A program made the position numbers and the translations under genes. A DNA stretch of 64,000 nt from Artocarpus heterophyllus (Eukaryota; Streptophyta; Magnoliopsida; Rosales; Moraceae): assembly GCA_025403435.1 (NCBI GenBank), contig CM046350.1, forward strand, positions 27,730,938-27,794,937, given 5' to 3'. Under the pieces are notes generated by a model. The model saw only the letters and a list, made by a program, of their open reading frames with translations, was not told the origin of the DNA and searched no databases. Of the stretch, positions 43,201-59,000 are shown piece by piece; position 1 is the stretch's first letter; each line of letters begins with the position of its first letter.

Positions 43201-44070
43201 TGAACTCTTGAGATTATAGTAAAATTACTTAAAGAAAATAAGCGAGTAGTCTATTAATATAATCATTACATATAAGTCAGTCCTCCATAAATAGTTCATA
43301 ATAAGAGCTAGGTTCAATTTTCGTTTACCTCTCTTATTCTATCTTTATTCTTGAGTTTCAATAATTCTCTGTTGAACAGTTAATTCATAATCTTATTATG
43401 AATGAGTGCTCTACTGTTCAAACTTTGAATTATTACTCAAGAAAACTATTTTTCTAACTTCCATAAGGAAGGAATGGGTTCCATATCTGTATAATATTAT
43501 TCCCAATTATTTATTACATTATGTTTCCAAGATGCTAAGTTATAATCTGTGCTAAAACAAATCTTACCAAGCAAATCAAAAAACATAATATCATACACAA
43601 GAGTCTAATAAATACTTAGGATTAAGACTGTCAAATATATTTTATCATAGTGATAAATTTGAATACTCTATTTGTAACGGATGATTATTAAAGAATCATA
43701 ATTTATCTGGTCTAGTCCTATATAATCTCATTATACAAAGTACCTCCAATCCAATGTCTCTACATTATTAGTCCGGATAATGACTATTTCATTTTAAATG
43801 AGATTAGACCGTACTTGTAATATTTAATTAAAGATCTCAAACTTTAATTAATTATTATGGACTTTTTAGATTATTATCTATAATTTTTATCTCTAAGCAT
43901 ATAACACTTAAATGCTAAATTTATAGTCTCATAAATAATCATAAAATTTTCTTGATGTTTATAAATGTATTCATAATACATATAAGCAACCATAATAATT
44001 ATAAATGTCACTTTATTTATTTATTATCAATATGTATAATGTCACAGCTTTTGGGGCACCAAACCCAATA
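31251..44070 (-). mobile_element. Copia-B retrotransposon (Angela/TAR-like), full length apart from decay, nested in the Tork-like element
   Basis: Minus-strand element with LTRs at 31251-33271 and 42064-44070, polypurine tract, RNase H, RT, integrase, protease, gag, leader and primer site in the expected order. The duplication AGTAT is at 31246-31250 and 44071-44075; the first T of the left LTR is lost or shared with it. It lies between the RT and RNase H blocks of its host. A 2976-bp solo LTR interrupts its integrase-RT linker. The same family occurs at 1-3500 and 61218-64000. Confidence 0.92.
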
Positions 44071-47000
44071 AGTATCTACCTCACTAAGATCCTTCATCTT
44101 AAATTGTGAAGTTAGATGCTTCTTGGTATCATTCACTCCTTGCATGTTTGTTCCAAAGATAAGCAAGTCAATCAACATATAAACATATAAAGATATAACC
44201 ACACCAAAATCATTTGTAAATCTAGAATAAATACATTTATCCATATTATTATGCTTAAAATCATTGAATCAAATTTCTTATGCCATTGTTTTGGTGCTTG
44301 CTTATTCATAGAGCGACCCAACAAACTTGCAAACTTTATTTTCATTTCTAGCATCGCAAACGTGTCGGGTTGTTCCATATAAATTTTCTCACCAAGGTCA
44401 CTATTTAGAAAAGCTATCTTTATTTTTGTTTGGCATACATGAAAATTATATATCGAAGCAATTATAAATAGCACTCTAATAGATGTCAACCTAGCTAACA
44501 AAACATACGTATCAAAGTAGTCTATAGCACTCTTTTATTTAAAGCATTTGGTTATCAATCTAGCCTTGAATGTTTGTATAGACCCATCGGTGTTGTACTT
44601 TCTTCTAAACACCCACTTATTGCTTATTTGTTTCGATTTTGGAGGGAGATCAACCAAAACCCAAGTTCCGTTAGACATTATTAAGTTCATTTCATCATTT
44701 ACAACCTCTCTCCAAAGGAAGCATCTTTAGATTACATGGCTTCACTAAATGTTTTTGGATCTTTTTCAACATGTAGCAACAATGGTATTTTATTGAGTAC
44801 TCCATTTATATCTCCTTCAACCAAGAAGATCAAAGTTTGAGATGAAATAAAATCCAGTGCTAAACTCTTTTCTTTTCTTTCATGTTGACTTCTCCTTGGT
44901 TCGAAAGATATCATAGACTCTTTCTTTTTTATTAGTGGAGGTACCAGGAGTATGGTCACATGGTTGATCAACATTAGATTTCAATTCAATTGTAGAATCA
45001 ACAATAAATTTATTTTCAATAAATTTAATATCTCTTGATTCTATTACCATATTACAATCTAGATTCAACAATCTATATGCTTTGGAATTTTAAACATACC
45101 CTACAAAAATACATTTAATATCACTTGCACCTAACTTTGATGTTTTAGGGTCATGCACTTTATAGAAGGCTAAGCAGCCCCACACCCTTAAATACATCAA
45201 ATTTGTTTTCCGTCCTTTCCATATTTTATATGGAGAGACTTGTGTTTTCATAGATGTTATCTTGTTATGAACATGAGATACAGCAAGTAAAGCTTCCCCC
45301 CATAAGTTATTAGACAATTTAACATTAAGAAGCATAGAGTTAATCATGTCAGAAAAAATCCTATTCTTTCTTTTAGCCAAACCATTTTCTTGAGGAGTAA
45401 AAGAGGTTGACTTTTGGTGAATAATACCATGCTCTTCATAAAAGGCATTAAGTTCATTAGAAAAATTTTCACCACCTTTATCACTCCGATCCATTTTGAT
45501 ATTTCTATCTTTTTCGTTTTCAACCTCAGCCTTGAAAAGTTGGAACTTATCAAAGACTTCATCCTTTATTTTAATCAAGTACATATATATGTCTCTAGAA
45601 CAATCATCTATAAAAGTGATAATGTAACGCCCCGAAATTTATTTAATGTTAATGTAATATAAATGAGGAATTAGTGTGCCATAATTAATGTTTTAACATT
45701 AATTAGATTATTTAATTGGATTTTGAATTGTTGGTTGTTTTGTTAATTTGATGAATTCAAATGATTTCATATTGTTTTAAAATAATGTTTTGAGTTTTAA
45801 AACACAACAATTTGTAAAATATTAAAAATACTTCGTTTTACAAAACCGTGGGTAGCACATGGTTTTCGCACAGTAAAACCGCCCACCATTTTTCTCTATT
45901 TATTTCCTTTTTCTCTCCTCTCTCCTCACTCTCCCGATTTCACTCTCTCTCTCTCTCGGCTCCTCTCTTCTCTCTCTACTTCTCTCTCAAATTTTTGAAA
46001 TCAAATTCGAATCCAAGCTTTGGGTTAGCAAGGAGGAAGCTCGGGGACATGATTTAGCAACCGAGAACGCGAATTGAAGCTTAGATTCGAGGTTAGTTTT
46101 GAAATTTCTAAACTTTTTCCAAAATTTTCAATTTTGTGTATTTTTGAAATCTAGGTCTGTTAAAGCTTAGAAAACCTTGGATTTGAGTTAAATGGACTTA
46201 GAACAACTAGAATCTAAGCTTAGATTGAAGAAAAACAGATTTTATTCAAGATTTTTCATTTTTCCTCAATTTTTCCTATTTTCAGATTTTTGGGATTTTT
46301 GTGTTTGAATCTTGTTTAAATGAGTTTTAAAGTGTCTAAATATGTTTTTCTATCATCTATGAATGTTTTTCATGCCTGAGATTTGAGAAAAACAGGTTAG
46401 AACCAAGATTTGGGTTTTGGAGAAATCGAAACCCGTGGCTGGAATTTCTGGGTTTTCCTAGTTCGGCAGGCCGAACTGCGTGTTTGGTAGGCCGGAGTAG
46501 AGATCGGCAGGCCGGTGTTCTTCCGTCCTGCAGGCCGAACCTGGGGAAATGACCGGCCGACCGGACCTGACTTCCAGCAGGCTGAACTGTACAGTTTGGC
46601 CGGCCGAAGTAGGGAGTCCGACAGGCCGACCGAGGCATAGAAAATTTTGTGATTTTCACCCGTTTTCACTGTTTTGAACCCTGATTTAAATTCCAACCTT
46701 ATAGAATGATTTTAAAGGTACAAATGGCACACTAGGACATCATGAAATGGTTTAGTAACACAGAATGTCTCGAAGTAGATATTGATCGACTTAGTTTGTA
46801 TCTAGGATCGTTCGTGGTTCCGCAGAGCTAACGTATAGCGGACTGGGATTACGGTGTGGGGCATCGACACGAGTATTGAGGTAGGACTTCTACCCCATTT
46901 CTTTGGTAGCCTGGTTTTGAAATGATTTGGCTTTGAAAAGGATTTCTATTAAAATGTTTTCAACGGTTGTTTGAAAATGAATTTCTCGGTTATATTTTAA

Positions 47001-50000
47001 TATACCGTGATCTGAAATGAACTTCATAATAAATGTAAATGACAACACTCGGTAATTGGGTTTTGAATGATGATGATAATAAACACATAGGCATGATGCC
47101 ATATCAGAGATCGGGTCGTGTAGCGATCGACCTTGGGGGCAGGTCCCGAAACCCAGCTGGGCCACTACGGTGGTGATACTATGGTTTGCCTAGGAAAAAG
47201 GAAATGATATTTCTGGTTGTCCAAGTAAATTGTTCTGGGTAAGAACGGCTTTACTCAAATTTATTCATTTATTTATGTATTTATTCATTTAAGGTTTCTT
47301 TTAAATGTCTCCTGAATAATGACCTGTTTCTTTAAATTAAATTATTTTCTAAAACATAGTCCTACTGAGCCTTTCGCTCACGTTTTATTTGTTTTAAATT
47401 TCCCCCTCTAGGTGGTTTTCCATTTAGGTTTGGAGAGGATTCTTCGGACCGAACTCAGGAGCAATAGAAGGATTATTTTATCTTTTGTACCATTTAATTA
47501 AGGCATGTAAGATTTAACTTTATTTGTATCCTGGACTGTGATTGTATTATGATATTATCAGTACTATGTGTGTGCACAAGTTGTGGGTCTGTGGGACCCA
47601 TACTCGCGGCTTTATTATTTTAATATTTATTCGTTTAATGTTTTAAATTGTCTAATGGGTATGAACTCTTTACAAAGTGTTTTAATGAATCCCACACTTT
47701 ATATTTAATTCAACCCCTTAAACTCTGGATTTTTAATTAAATTCTCCTTTAATTAATTTAAATAATCTGCCACATCACCTCCCGTACTCTGGGGCGTGAC
47801 AGAATTGTATCAGAGCTCAAGGTTATGAACCTTGGAAATTGTGCACACATAGGTTTGACAATGAAATACCTCTGACAGTCGAAATTTTATTTTTAGAAGT
47901 GAGAGAATGGCACCTTGACGTCGTTCAACAGCTGACGCCGAGTTCAGAAATGATGAGAGCATGATGAGGTCTATGTTTGTAGCTTTCTGGCAGATGGCAA
48001 CAGGGCTAGACCGGGAGATTCTGATGTTGGTAGTCGACATGCGTACTTTAAGGAATTTCGACGGGCGTCTATTTTGACTTTTGATGGCAATGGGGATCCG
48101 TAGTTAGCAGAGTATTGGTTGGATTCAATCTTGAAGCATTTGGATACTCTTGGTGTGCCTGAGGAGTATCGTGTGGAGTTTGCTACGTATAAGCTCGAGG
48201 GTGGCGCTAACACTTGGTGGAAACAGGCTAAGTGTCTAGAGCGCGGTGGTGATATCAGTTGGGACAGGTTCGAGGAGCTGTTCTATGATCGATATTTTCT
48301 GCAGGGGCATAGAGATCAGAAAGCAGCTGAGTTCTACAGGTTGCAGCAGGGTGATCTTTCAGTTCGGGAGTATGAGGCAAAGTTTAATGAGTTGTCTAGG
48401 TTTGCTCCATCAGCGGTGGCATCGGAGCGTGAAAAATGTATTAAGTTTCAGGAAGGGCTCAAGGCTCCTATTCGGCGGCAGTTGGTTGCTCTACGGCTTA
48501 GGAGTTTTGGAGAGCTTGTGTCGTCGGTGATCTCCATGGAGAATGATTATGTGCAGTATTGTGAGGACCGAGCCAAGGCTTCAGGAGGACCGCAGAAGAG
48601 TGGCAGGAAGAGCACCAGTAGTCGTCCAGCTCCGGGGAAAGGCAAGCAAGGTGGCGCGACCAGTGGTAGCAGCAGTTCGTCTGGCAGCGGGCGCAATAAT
48701 CCCTACAGCTTCCATTGTCATTTATGTCAGCAGCCTAGACACATCAAGAGGAATTGCCCGATCAAGAGTGCTCGTCTTGGATCTCAGACCGGGGAGGATG
48801 CCAGTCGTCAGTCTCAGTCTCAGCCTCAGACCCTACCTCTACCTCTGCAGTACCCGCAGTTGCAGTATCCCCAGTTCTCTCCTCAGCAATTCTCATATCC
48901 GGCACAAGGACAGCAGCTACAGCATTTTCAGCGTAGTGTCCCTTAGTATCGAGCGCCAAGTACGGGTAGTGTGCAGTCGTCTCCATCTCAGCAGTATCAA
49001 CCGTGTAATCCAGGACCCAGCAATGTCGGTAGAGGGAAAGGAAAGGCGCCAGTGCAGGTTCATGCAATGGCATCTAGAGGGTCAGATTCTCATACTGGTA
49101 ACGCGATTGTCGACGGTATGATCTTGGTTTCTAGATCTTTAGCTCGTGTTTTATTCGATACTGGTGCCTCTCATTCTCTCATTTAGAGTTCTTTTGTATA
49201 TGCCTTGGGATTAGAAGTAGAAGAGTTTAATGAACCCCTAGTCATAACTTCTCCTTTGGGGTAGGTGTGTGTGAATTGTATGTGTAAATCCTGTAAATAA
49301 AGATTGGGGATGAGATTTTGAAAAGTGATTTGATTATACTCCCCATGAGCTCCTATGATGTAATTCTAGGAATGGACTGGTTGTCCAGGTATAATGCAGT
49401 CATGGACTACCAACTTAGAAAAGTGACCCTAGTGTTTGATAGGGGGACGGTGATCACTTACCAGGGTGGTGGTGATTGGTTAATGAGTGAGCGTCTCATG
49501 AAGTCGTGTCTAGGAAGGCGAAGGAATCTAGGTTGTTGTACTTTTCTTGCCAATCTAGATTGCGAGCCCTATGTTTTGAGAGGCAATATAGCGATTTTGG
49601 TGGTTGATGAGTTCGAGGATGTCTTCCCCGACGAGTTGCCAGGATTACCACCGCATTGGGAAATTGAGTTTGGCATTGAGTTGTTTCCGGGGATAGCACT
49701 GATTTCTATGGCACCTTATCTGATGGCGCCGGCAGAAATGAAGGAATTGAGGAAGCAACTTCAAGAGCTTGCTGATAAAGGGTATATTCGGAATAGCACA
49801 TCTCTGTGGGGAGCACCGGTTTTGTTTGCTAAGAAGCATGATGGGACTCTCAGGTTGTGTGTGGATTATCGGTAGCTGAATCCTATTACGGTGAAGAACA
49901 AGTATCCCTTGCCTAGGATTGATGAGTTGTTTGATCAATTGGGAGGTTCGCGGTACTTCTCAAAGATTGATTTGCGTTCAGGTTATCATCAGCTCAGGAT

Positions 50001-53000
50001 TAAGGAAGAGGATATTCCCAAGATAGCTTTTAGGACTCGGTATGGGAACTTTGAGTTTCTGGTTATGTCGTTTGGGTTGACGAATGCTCCGGCAGCTTTC
50101 ATGGATTTGATGAACAGGATATTTAGGCTGTATCTGGATCAGTTCGTGATCGTGTTCATCGATTATATTCTTGTGTATTCTAAGACTTGGGAGGAGCATG
50201 AGCAGCATCTCCGGATCATGCTTCAGACTCTGCAAGAGCACCAGTTGTATGCTAAGAGGGAAAAGTGTGAGTCCTGGTTGACTGAGGTCAAGTTTATGGG
50301 TCATGTTATCTCGGAGCATGGTATTTCGATGGATCCGTCCAAGATTGAAGCCATATTGGAGTAGGAACGACCAAAGAATGTAGCGAAGATTCGCAGCTTC
50401 TTAGGTCTTGCAGGTTATTACAGGAAATTTGTAAAGGATTTTTCGAAGATTGCAGCTCCGTTGACGAGATTGATCAAGAAAAATGTCAGGTTTGAGTGGG
50501 ATGAAGATTGTGAGCTTGTTTTTCAGGAATTGAAGAATCGGTTGACTTCAGCTCCAGTGTTGGTTATTCCTAGCAGTGACGAGCCGTATGAGGTTTATGT
50601 GGATGCTTCAGGGCGCGGACTTGGATGCGTGTTGATGCAGCATGGACGTGTGGTTGCATACGGATCGAGACAGCTATGACCTCACGAGCGAAATTATCCT
50701 ACTCATGATTTGGAGCTTACGACGGTGATTTACGCACTGAAGATTTGGAGGTGTTACTTGTATGGAGCATCGTTTCAGGTCTTCTCCGATCACAAGAGTT
50801 TGAGGTATCTGTTCACTCAGAGGGATCTTAACTTGAGGCAGCGTAGGTGGATCGAGTATATGGAGGATTATGATTTCGCGTTGCAGTATCATCCTAGGAA
50901 AGCAAATGTGGTCGCGGATGCGCTTAGCAAGAAGTCTTCAGGGATTCTCGCTTATTTGGCTTTTGAGGACTGGAGCAGGGATGCGATAGTGAGCAAGTAT
51001 CGGCTATGGTATCATGAAGACTGTGATCGAGTTTCGGTACATCATGTGGAAGTGACTCCAGCTCTTGTTCGGATGGTGAAGCAAAGTCAATGGCAGGATC
51101 GGCATTTGCAGGGGATTTGGTCACGGATTTAGAACGGGGAGCAGTTTGACGAATGGAGCGTGCATGCAGATGGGTCGTTGTATTTTCGGGAGCGTCTTAC
51201 AGTTCCAGCTATCGCCGAAGTGACGAAAGCCGTTTTGGACGAAGCTCATAGGTCTCAGTTTGCTATTCATCCGGGGAGCACCAAGATGTATCACGATTTG
51301 AAGAGGCAATATTGGTGGAGAGGCATGAAGAAAGATGTTCGAGAGTACGTGGCCAAGTGTTCGACGTGTCTTTAGGTGAAAGCTGAGCATCAGAAGCCTG
51401 CAGGTCAACTTCAGCCGCTTCCTATTCCAGGGTGGAAATAGGAGCATGTGACGATGGATTTCCTCGCAGGTTTGCTGAGGACGGAGCAGCGACATGATGC
51501 AGTTTGGGTCGTGGTCGACAGGTTGACGAAATCGGCGCATTTCATTTCGTTTAGGTCAACGTGTTCGAGAAAGGTTCTCGGAGAGTTGTATATACAAAAT
51601 ATTGTGAGGTTGCATGGAGTTCCTTTGTCCATCACCTCTGATCGAGACACTAGGTTTAATGCTAAGTACTGGAGGAGTTTTCAGGAGGCTTTAGGTGCGG
51701 ATTTGAACTTTAGTACGGCGTTTCATCCTCAGACTGATGGGTAGTCTAAGCGGGTTATTTAGGTTCCCGAGGATATGTTGCGTGCCTGTGCGTTGGACTT
51801 CGGTGAAAATTGGAAGCAATGTTTGCATCTGGTAGAGTTCGCGTACAATAACAGTTATCAGGCGAGTATTGGTATAGCACCGTTTGAGGCGTTGTATGGG
51901 CGACTGTGTCGGTCACCTGTGTGTTGGGCCAAGCCGGAAGATAGGGTTATTCTTGGGCCGGATGAGATCCGTGATAGCAGTGAGAAAGTCGCGGTGATTC
52001 GAGATCGGTTGAGGGCAGCTCAGAGTTGGCAGAAGAGCTACGCGGATAGGAGACATAGACCCTTAGAGTTTGCGGTTGGAGATTTTGTTCTCTTGAGGGT
52101 ATCGCCTCGTAAGGGAACTATGCGGTTCGGGGTGAGTGGAAAGCTTACGCCGAGGTATATTGGGCCGTTCGAGATCACTCAGCGTGTTGGTGTGGTCGCT
52201 TATCGGCTTGATCTTCCGCCCGAGCTTTCTCATGTGCACGATGTGTTTCATGTGTCGATGCTTAGGAAGTGTCCACCTGAGCAGGGTAAGATAGTTTCGT
52301 TTCGCGATGTACAGGTTCAGGAGGATACGACGTACGAAGAAATGCCGATTCAGATTATCGACCGGAAAGTGATTAGTTTGCGTCGTCATGAGATACCGTT
52401 GGTAAAGGTCGTGTGGCAGCATCACGGGATGGATGAAGCCACTTGGGAGCTAGAGTCGAGTATGCAGGAATTGTATCCGCATTTGTTTTGTTTTTGAAAT
52501 GAGTTGTAAATTTCGAGGGAGAAATTTCTTTTAGGGGTGGAGAGTTGTAACGCTCCGAAATTTATTTAATGTTAATGTAATATAAATGAGGAATTAGTGT
52601 GCCATAATTAATGTTTTAACATTAATTAGATTATTTAATTGGATTTTGAATTTTTGGTTGTTTTGTTAATTTGATGAATTCAAATGATTTCATATTGTTT
52701 TAAAATAATGTTTTGAGTTTTAAAACACAACAATTTGTAAAATGTTAAAAATACTCCGTTTTACAAAACCGTGGGCAGCACATGGTTTTCACACAGTAAA
52801 ACCGCCCACAGTTTTTCTCTATTTATTTCCTTTTTCCCTCCTCTCTCCTCACTCTCCCGATTTCACTCTCTCTCTCTCTCTTAAACTCTCTCGGCTCCTC
52901 TCTTCTCTCTCTACTTTTCTCTCAAATTTTTGAAATCAAATTCGAATCCAAGCTTCGGGTTAGCAAGGAGGAAGCTCGGGGATGTGATTCAGCAACCGAG

Positions 53001-56000
53001 AACGCGAATTGAAGCTTCGATTCGAGGTTAGTTTTGAAATTTCTAAACTTTTTCCAAAATTTTCAATTTTGTGCATTTTTGAAATCTAGGTCTGTTTAAG
53101 CTTAGAAAACCTTGGATTTGAGTTAAATGGACTTAGAACAACTAGAATCTAAGCTTAGATTGAAGAAAAACAGATTTGATTCAAGATTTTTCATTTTTCC
53201 TCAATTTTTCCTATTTTCAGATTTTTGTGTTTGAATCTTGTTTAAATGAGTTTTAAAGTGTCTAAATATGTTTTTCTATCATCTATGAATGTTTTTCATG
53301 CCTGAGATTTGAGAAAAACAGGTTAGAACCAAGATTTGGGTTTTGGGGAAATCGAAACCCGTGGCTAGAATTTCTGGGTTTTCCTAGTTTGGCAGGCCGA
53401 ACTACGTGTTCGGTAGGCCAGAGTAGGGATCGGCAGGCCGGTGTTCTTCCGTTCGGCAGGCCGAACCTGGGGAAATGACCGGCCGACCGGACCTGACTTC
53501 CGGCAGGCCGAACTGTACAGTTCGGCCTGCCGAAGTAGGGAGTCCGGCAGGCCAACCGAGGAATAGAAAATTTTGTGATTTTCACCCGTTTTCACTGTTT
53601 TGAACCCTAATTTAAATTCCAACCTTATAGAATGATTTTAAAGGTACAAATGGCACACTAGGACATCATGAAATGGTTTAGTAACATAGAATGTCTCGAA
53701 CTAGATATTGATCGACTTAGTTTTTATCTAGGATCGTTCGTGGTTCCGCGGAGCTAACGTATAGCAGACCGGGATTACGGTGTGGGGCACCAGCACGAGT
53801 ATTGAGGTAGGACTTCTACCCCATTTCTTTGGTAGCCTGGTTTTGAAATGATTTGGCTTTGAAAAGGATTTCTATTAAAATGTTTTCAACGGTTGTTTGA
53901 AAATGAATTTATCGGTTATATTTTAATATACCGTGATCTGAAATGAACTTCATAATGAATGTAAATGACAACACTCGGTAATTGGGTTTTGAATGATGAT
54001 GATAATAAACACATAGGCATGATGTCATATAAGAGATCGGGTCGTGTAGCGATCGACCTTAAGGGCAGGTCCGGAAACCCAACTGAGCCACTACGGTGGT
54101 GATACTATGGTTTGCCTAAGAAAAAAAAAATGATATTTCTGGTTGTCCAAGTAAACTGTTCTGGGTAAGAACGGCTTTACTCAAATTTATTCATTTATTC
54201 ATTTAAAGTTTCTTTTAAATGTCTCCTGAATAATGACCTGTTTCTTTAAATTAAATTATTTTATAAAACATAGTCCTACTGAGTCTTTCGCTCACGTTTT
54301 ATTTGTTTTAAATTTCCCCCTCTAGGTGGTTTTCCATTTAGGTTTGGAGAGGATTCTTCGGACCAAACTCAGGAGCAATAGAAGGATTATTTTATCTTTT
54401 GTACCATTTAATTAAGGCATGTAAGATTTAACTTTATTTGTATCCTGGACTGTGATTGTATTATGATATTATCAGTACTATGTGTGTGCACAAGTTGTGG
54501 GTCTGTGGGACCCATACTCGCGGCTTTATTATTTTAATATTTATTTGTTTAATGTTTTAAATTGTCTAATGGGTATGAACTCTTTACAAAGTGTTTTAAT
54601 GAATCTCACACTTTATATTTAATTCAACCCCTTAAACTCTGGATTTTTAATTAAATTCTCCTTTAATTAATTTAAATAATCCGCCATGTCACCTCTCGTA
54701 CTCCGGGGTGTGACAGATAAAGTATCTCTTTCGTCCTCTAGTCGGTGTGGATTAAATCTAACAATCGAGTATTTCGTTCGGCTTGAGGAAACGGTTTTTA
54801 GTTATCTTTGCTTATATGCAAATTTCACACTTATCATGTTTTTGATCTTTACAATTAATCAAACTACATTTAGACATGCATTTCAAGTATCTAAAATATA
54901 AGTGAGCTAACCTAGCATACCAAACATCAAAAGAGTTAATCATATTTACAGAATTCATGACTTCTTTATTATTTATGCTAAGCTTACATATGAACCCTTT
55001 CCTAGAAAGGTTTTATTCTTTAATACAAGACATTTATTGTTCTCAAATACAATCTTTAGTCTATTTTTACACATTAGACTAGTAAATACAAGGCTCTTCC
55101 TAATGTCAGGAATATGGAAGACATTGCTCAAAGTCATTTGCTTTCCAGAAGTAAAGTAATCTCCATAACACCTTTTTTGGGAACCACCGTTGCATCATGG
55201 TTTCCCATGAGAGCCACTTGTTCTTCTTTTTCCACTGCATATGACAAGAATAATTTCTTGTCATTGCAAACATTAATGGTGGCACTGGAAACAAGCCACT
55301 AAGTGGAGGACTTAGTTGCAAGCATATTGCTTTCTGTAATCATGCCAATTTGCATTTCCGAAACCATTGTACAAATCTCTTTGAATTTCCCTTTGGATTT
55401 ATTTTCAAAGACATGGACTTGTTCCTTTGAGACTTACTAGCTTCGGCAACATTAACTCTAAAGGAATTTAATATATTGCCCTTGGAATGACGAGACTTAT
55501 GTTTTGTTTCATAAGGTGAGTTTTAGTCGAGGGTCAAGTTAGACTTGTACACTAGATGTAGTTTTAATAGATGACTAGACTCAAGACCTTACTATTTATT
55601 CTACCCTTGTTCAAAGATTTCAATTTTGCTGAGAGTGTTGACTTCCTCAGTCTTTGTATGATTATCGCCCTGACAATGTTCTCCGATTGGACTTGGCCTT
55701 GTCATAGATTGCATCACAAAAAGAATGTTGTACAATCAGGTAGACATGTGGAAGCATAGTAGATCATAACCCACAAATTTCCAAGATCCAATGAAGTTTG
55801 AGTCATGTACCCCTGGAGACTGATTTCTGCGGCTCAAATTATTGGTCGTTATTTTCCTCTAAATGTTCTTCTAAACCTGGCATTTTCTGATTTAAGATTT
55901 TATATATCTAATAATGATTTTAACACTTTTGGTTGACGGATACAACTCATTGGTTTTGAAATGAATTTGGCCTTGAAGTCTATTAACTAGTCGGCAGAAA

Positions 56001-59000
56001 AATTTTACTCTTGTTGACATCTTCGTGTTGTCCCTGACAGCTTTGAACAATAATCTTTCCTTACCTCTTGTTAGAGTATTGAGTTGGTAGTGGTGTGACA
56101 AATTGGTTTCCTTGCCTGACAAAGCCATTATGTTATAGTCATTTCATCCTTATTCTGGTGTTAAGGTCTACCACGTGATCTTGGCGAGGGATACTTTTAA
56201 AGTTGAAGGGTTTGTTGTAGCCTTAATGTGGAGCAAATATGAAATCTTAAAAAGGTGTTGGGAGGTTTAGATGTATTAAATATTAGGAATGTCCTCTCGG
56301 GGTGGTTAGCGTAATTAGAGATAAACCTTACAAAATGAAAGAATAAGGTACAACCGTTATCGATTTGATAGAAACTTGAAGAAAATGAAAGAAATGGTAA
56401 AGGCCACCTCCCTTGTCAAAATTTGTGATCTAAATGATTATAAAAGCTTAATGTATGGTTTATAGATTTTGATTAAGAGTCAAATTTGTAATTTTTTTGC
56501 TGCATGAAGTATTCTAGTAGTGTTTATGTGACGGTTGTGTTTTGGCGGGAATGAATAAGACAAGAGTTTAGACCCCAATGTCTAAATATGACTATACACT
56601 TATTACAACTACGTTGAATTTTAGCACCTATTACGAGGTTCACATAGCCTTAAGGACCGCCTCTAGGTTATATGGTTTAAGTTATGCACATTGGAGTTTT
56701 GCATAAAGGCTTTCCAGTTGTTGGTAGGTGTTTGAGTTTCAGGGTTTTAGTTTATTTAAAATTGTTCTAAAATCTTAAAAGGACTCAAAATCAAGGTGTA
56801 TGTTGAGCTAGTCATGTATTCCTTTTCTGTTGTTTGTAAATTGATCTGAGCGTTTTGCCCGTAGTTGATGTTTTTGGTATTTGAGTTAGATAGCATTGTA
56901 ATTCATGGACTTTTAAGCCATATGTAACACCCGAGCATTTTTAATACATTAAAAATACAATAAGTTAAGGATTGTGTTAAGACAAAAATACAATTTAAGG
57001 AAAAATAGTGTATAACAATATGAAAAATTATACAGTATTAGAATAATGCAGTGTAAGGAAGTATATTGACAGAGTAATGCAGTGTGAAAATTACACTACA
57101 GAAGTAATATAATGTAGGAATTTGACTGTTTAAGGTTAAGAAGTATAGAAATTAGACTGTTTAAGTTAAAGTAGTATAGGAATAATATTGTTTGGAGAAT
57201 ATAGATGAATGCTGTAGCAGTATAGAGAACATACCAGCAGTATAAAAAAAATACTATCAGTATAAATTTGGACTATACAAAGTTAAATAATATTGGAATT
57301 TCATTACGTGATGAATGAAAATAAGTATGGGAGGTTGTGGAACCTTATGAACTGTATGGAAAAGAATACCGACGGTATAGGAAGAATACTGTTAATATAA
57401 ACTTAAACTGTGTAAAAAAAAGGGGGGACACTTTGAGGAATTTAATTGGACTACCACATCACCTAATGTGGTCCAATCCTTAAAGGCCACCTTAGGTAAG
57501 TATGATTCAATGGCGACTCACCACTTTAATTCAAATAAGATAAGCTTCCATAAAAGTACTTTAAAGTTTTGATCGAATTTTTATGACGAGGTATGGGCTT
57601 GATGTCAAGGGGACTTTAAAGGATTTCAAGCAATGAAAAGGAAGGACAAGCCCTAGTAAGGATTAGGTAAAATTCTAGTCCTTGAAGTTAAGCTAAAGTT
57701 TATGCTTTTATGTGTACCATGTGTTTGATGAAATGTTTTGGCATATGGCATGTAATATGGATATTATGGCATGATTGGTTTATACTCTATGATGATGGTG
57801 ATGATGATGGAAAGAAGGAAAGAAAGGTAGGTTTAAAAATGAAAACAGGTTAATCTTTGTAAAGTTTAACTAGTTTCAAAGGAATAGGATTTTGAGGCCT
57901 TTAGGGGCTAATTTATGTTCCAAATATGGCATAGGATTTGCCAACATAGTGAGGGAAACAACTTTTGTGAACAAAGTTTTGTAAAATTCTAAAAAGACTA
58001 AATTGTAAAGTTTTGCTAATTCTTGGTAGATTTGAAAATCAGCCAAAAAGTCTACCTAAACGTTGGAATTTCAAGAAAGTTAAAACATGAAAGTTGTAGA
58101 ACACATTGAAACAGTTAGGACAACATGAACAGTTTGTCAAAATTCTGCTCGGTGTAGGAGTTATGAAATTTACGAAATTTTAAACACAAAATTTCAAGAA
58201 ATAAAAACGTTATGAAATGTTTGGAATTTGACTAAGGAGCTTTTGTAATTTTTCGTCCTTTGAAAAAACTAAACATTATGGTATAAATTGGTTGTTTTTG
58301 ATGCCAAGGACAAAAATGTAAAGATTTTTGTGTTTAGAGCCAAAATTATAAAATTGTGTGAAAACTGAGTTTTCACCTAGAAACGCTGAGTTCTTGCACT
58401 ATTGTAGGTAGTGATTAATCATAGATGCTGAGTTTTAAAGGATTCAAAGTTTAGTCAATGAAAGAATGAAAGAAAAACATAAGGGCAGAATGATCATTTT
58501 GCTGAAAATTGCCAAAATGGACCCAAAATGCTTAGCAGGAATTTTTCCATAATATATAGGTAATTGAACGGTAAAGTTAAACATTGGGTTTATAGAGTTA
58601 CAAAATGAACGAAAAACCCGTTAGGGGTAAAATCGTCATTTTTAAGAAAACGGCTAGAACAGAGTCGAACACTCCGATTTAGCATAACGTTCTTAGACGA
58701 AAATTGTTTCGTAATACGTTAGATAATGAAATCGTCATGTGATACAAGAGATTCAGTAAGGGATGTTTAAGTAAACAAGAGGTAACCCAATAGATTACCA
58801 AGTTAAGTAAAGAAAAAGGTAACCCGATGGGTTATAGAGATAAGTAAAACGAGTGATAACCTGATAAGTTACGGAGTTAAGTAAAAGGTACGATAACCTG
58901 ATGGATTACAAAGTTAAAAGCAATGGGGTACAAAGTAAAGGAAGGTTAACCGATAGTATACAAGTTAAGTTAAAAAAAATGAATGGCTAATGTTTACATT

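Larger units (their letters stand above)
29122..55500 (-). mobile_element. Old Ty1/copia element (Tork-like), minus strand, opened by two nested retrotransposons
   Basis: Host element assembled from three pieces: 29122-31250 (3' LTR and RNase H), 44071-45622 (RT and part of integrase) and 54716 to about 55500 (integrase N-terminus and protease). The breaks are explained by a copia-B element (duplication AGTAT) and a chromovirus (duplication GATAA). The pieces rejoin in frame at both places. No 5' LTR matching 29122-29900 was found on the right, so the gag end is deleted or too diverged. The lineage is inferred from protease and integrase style. Confidence 0.85.
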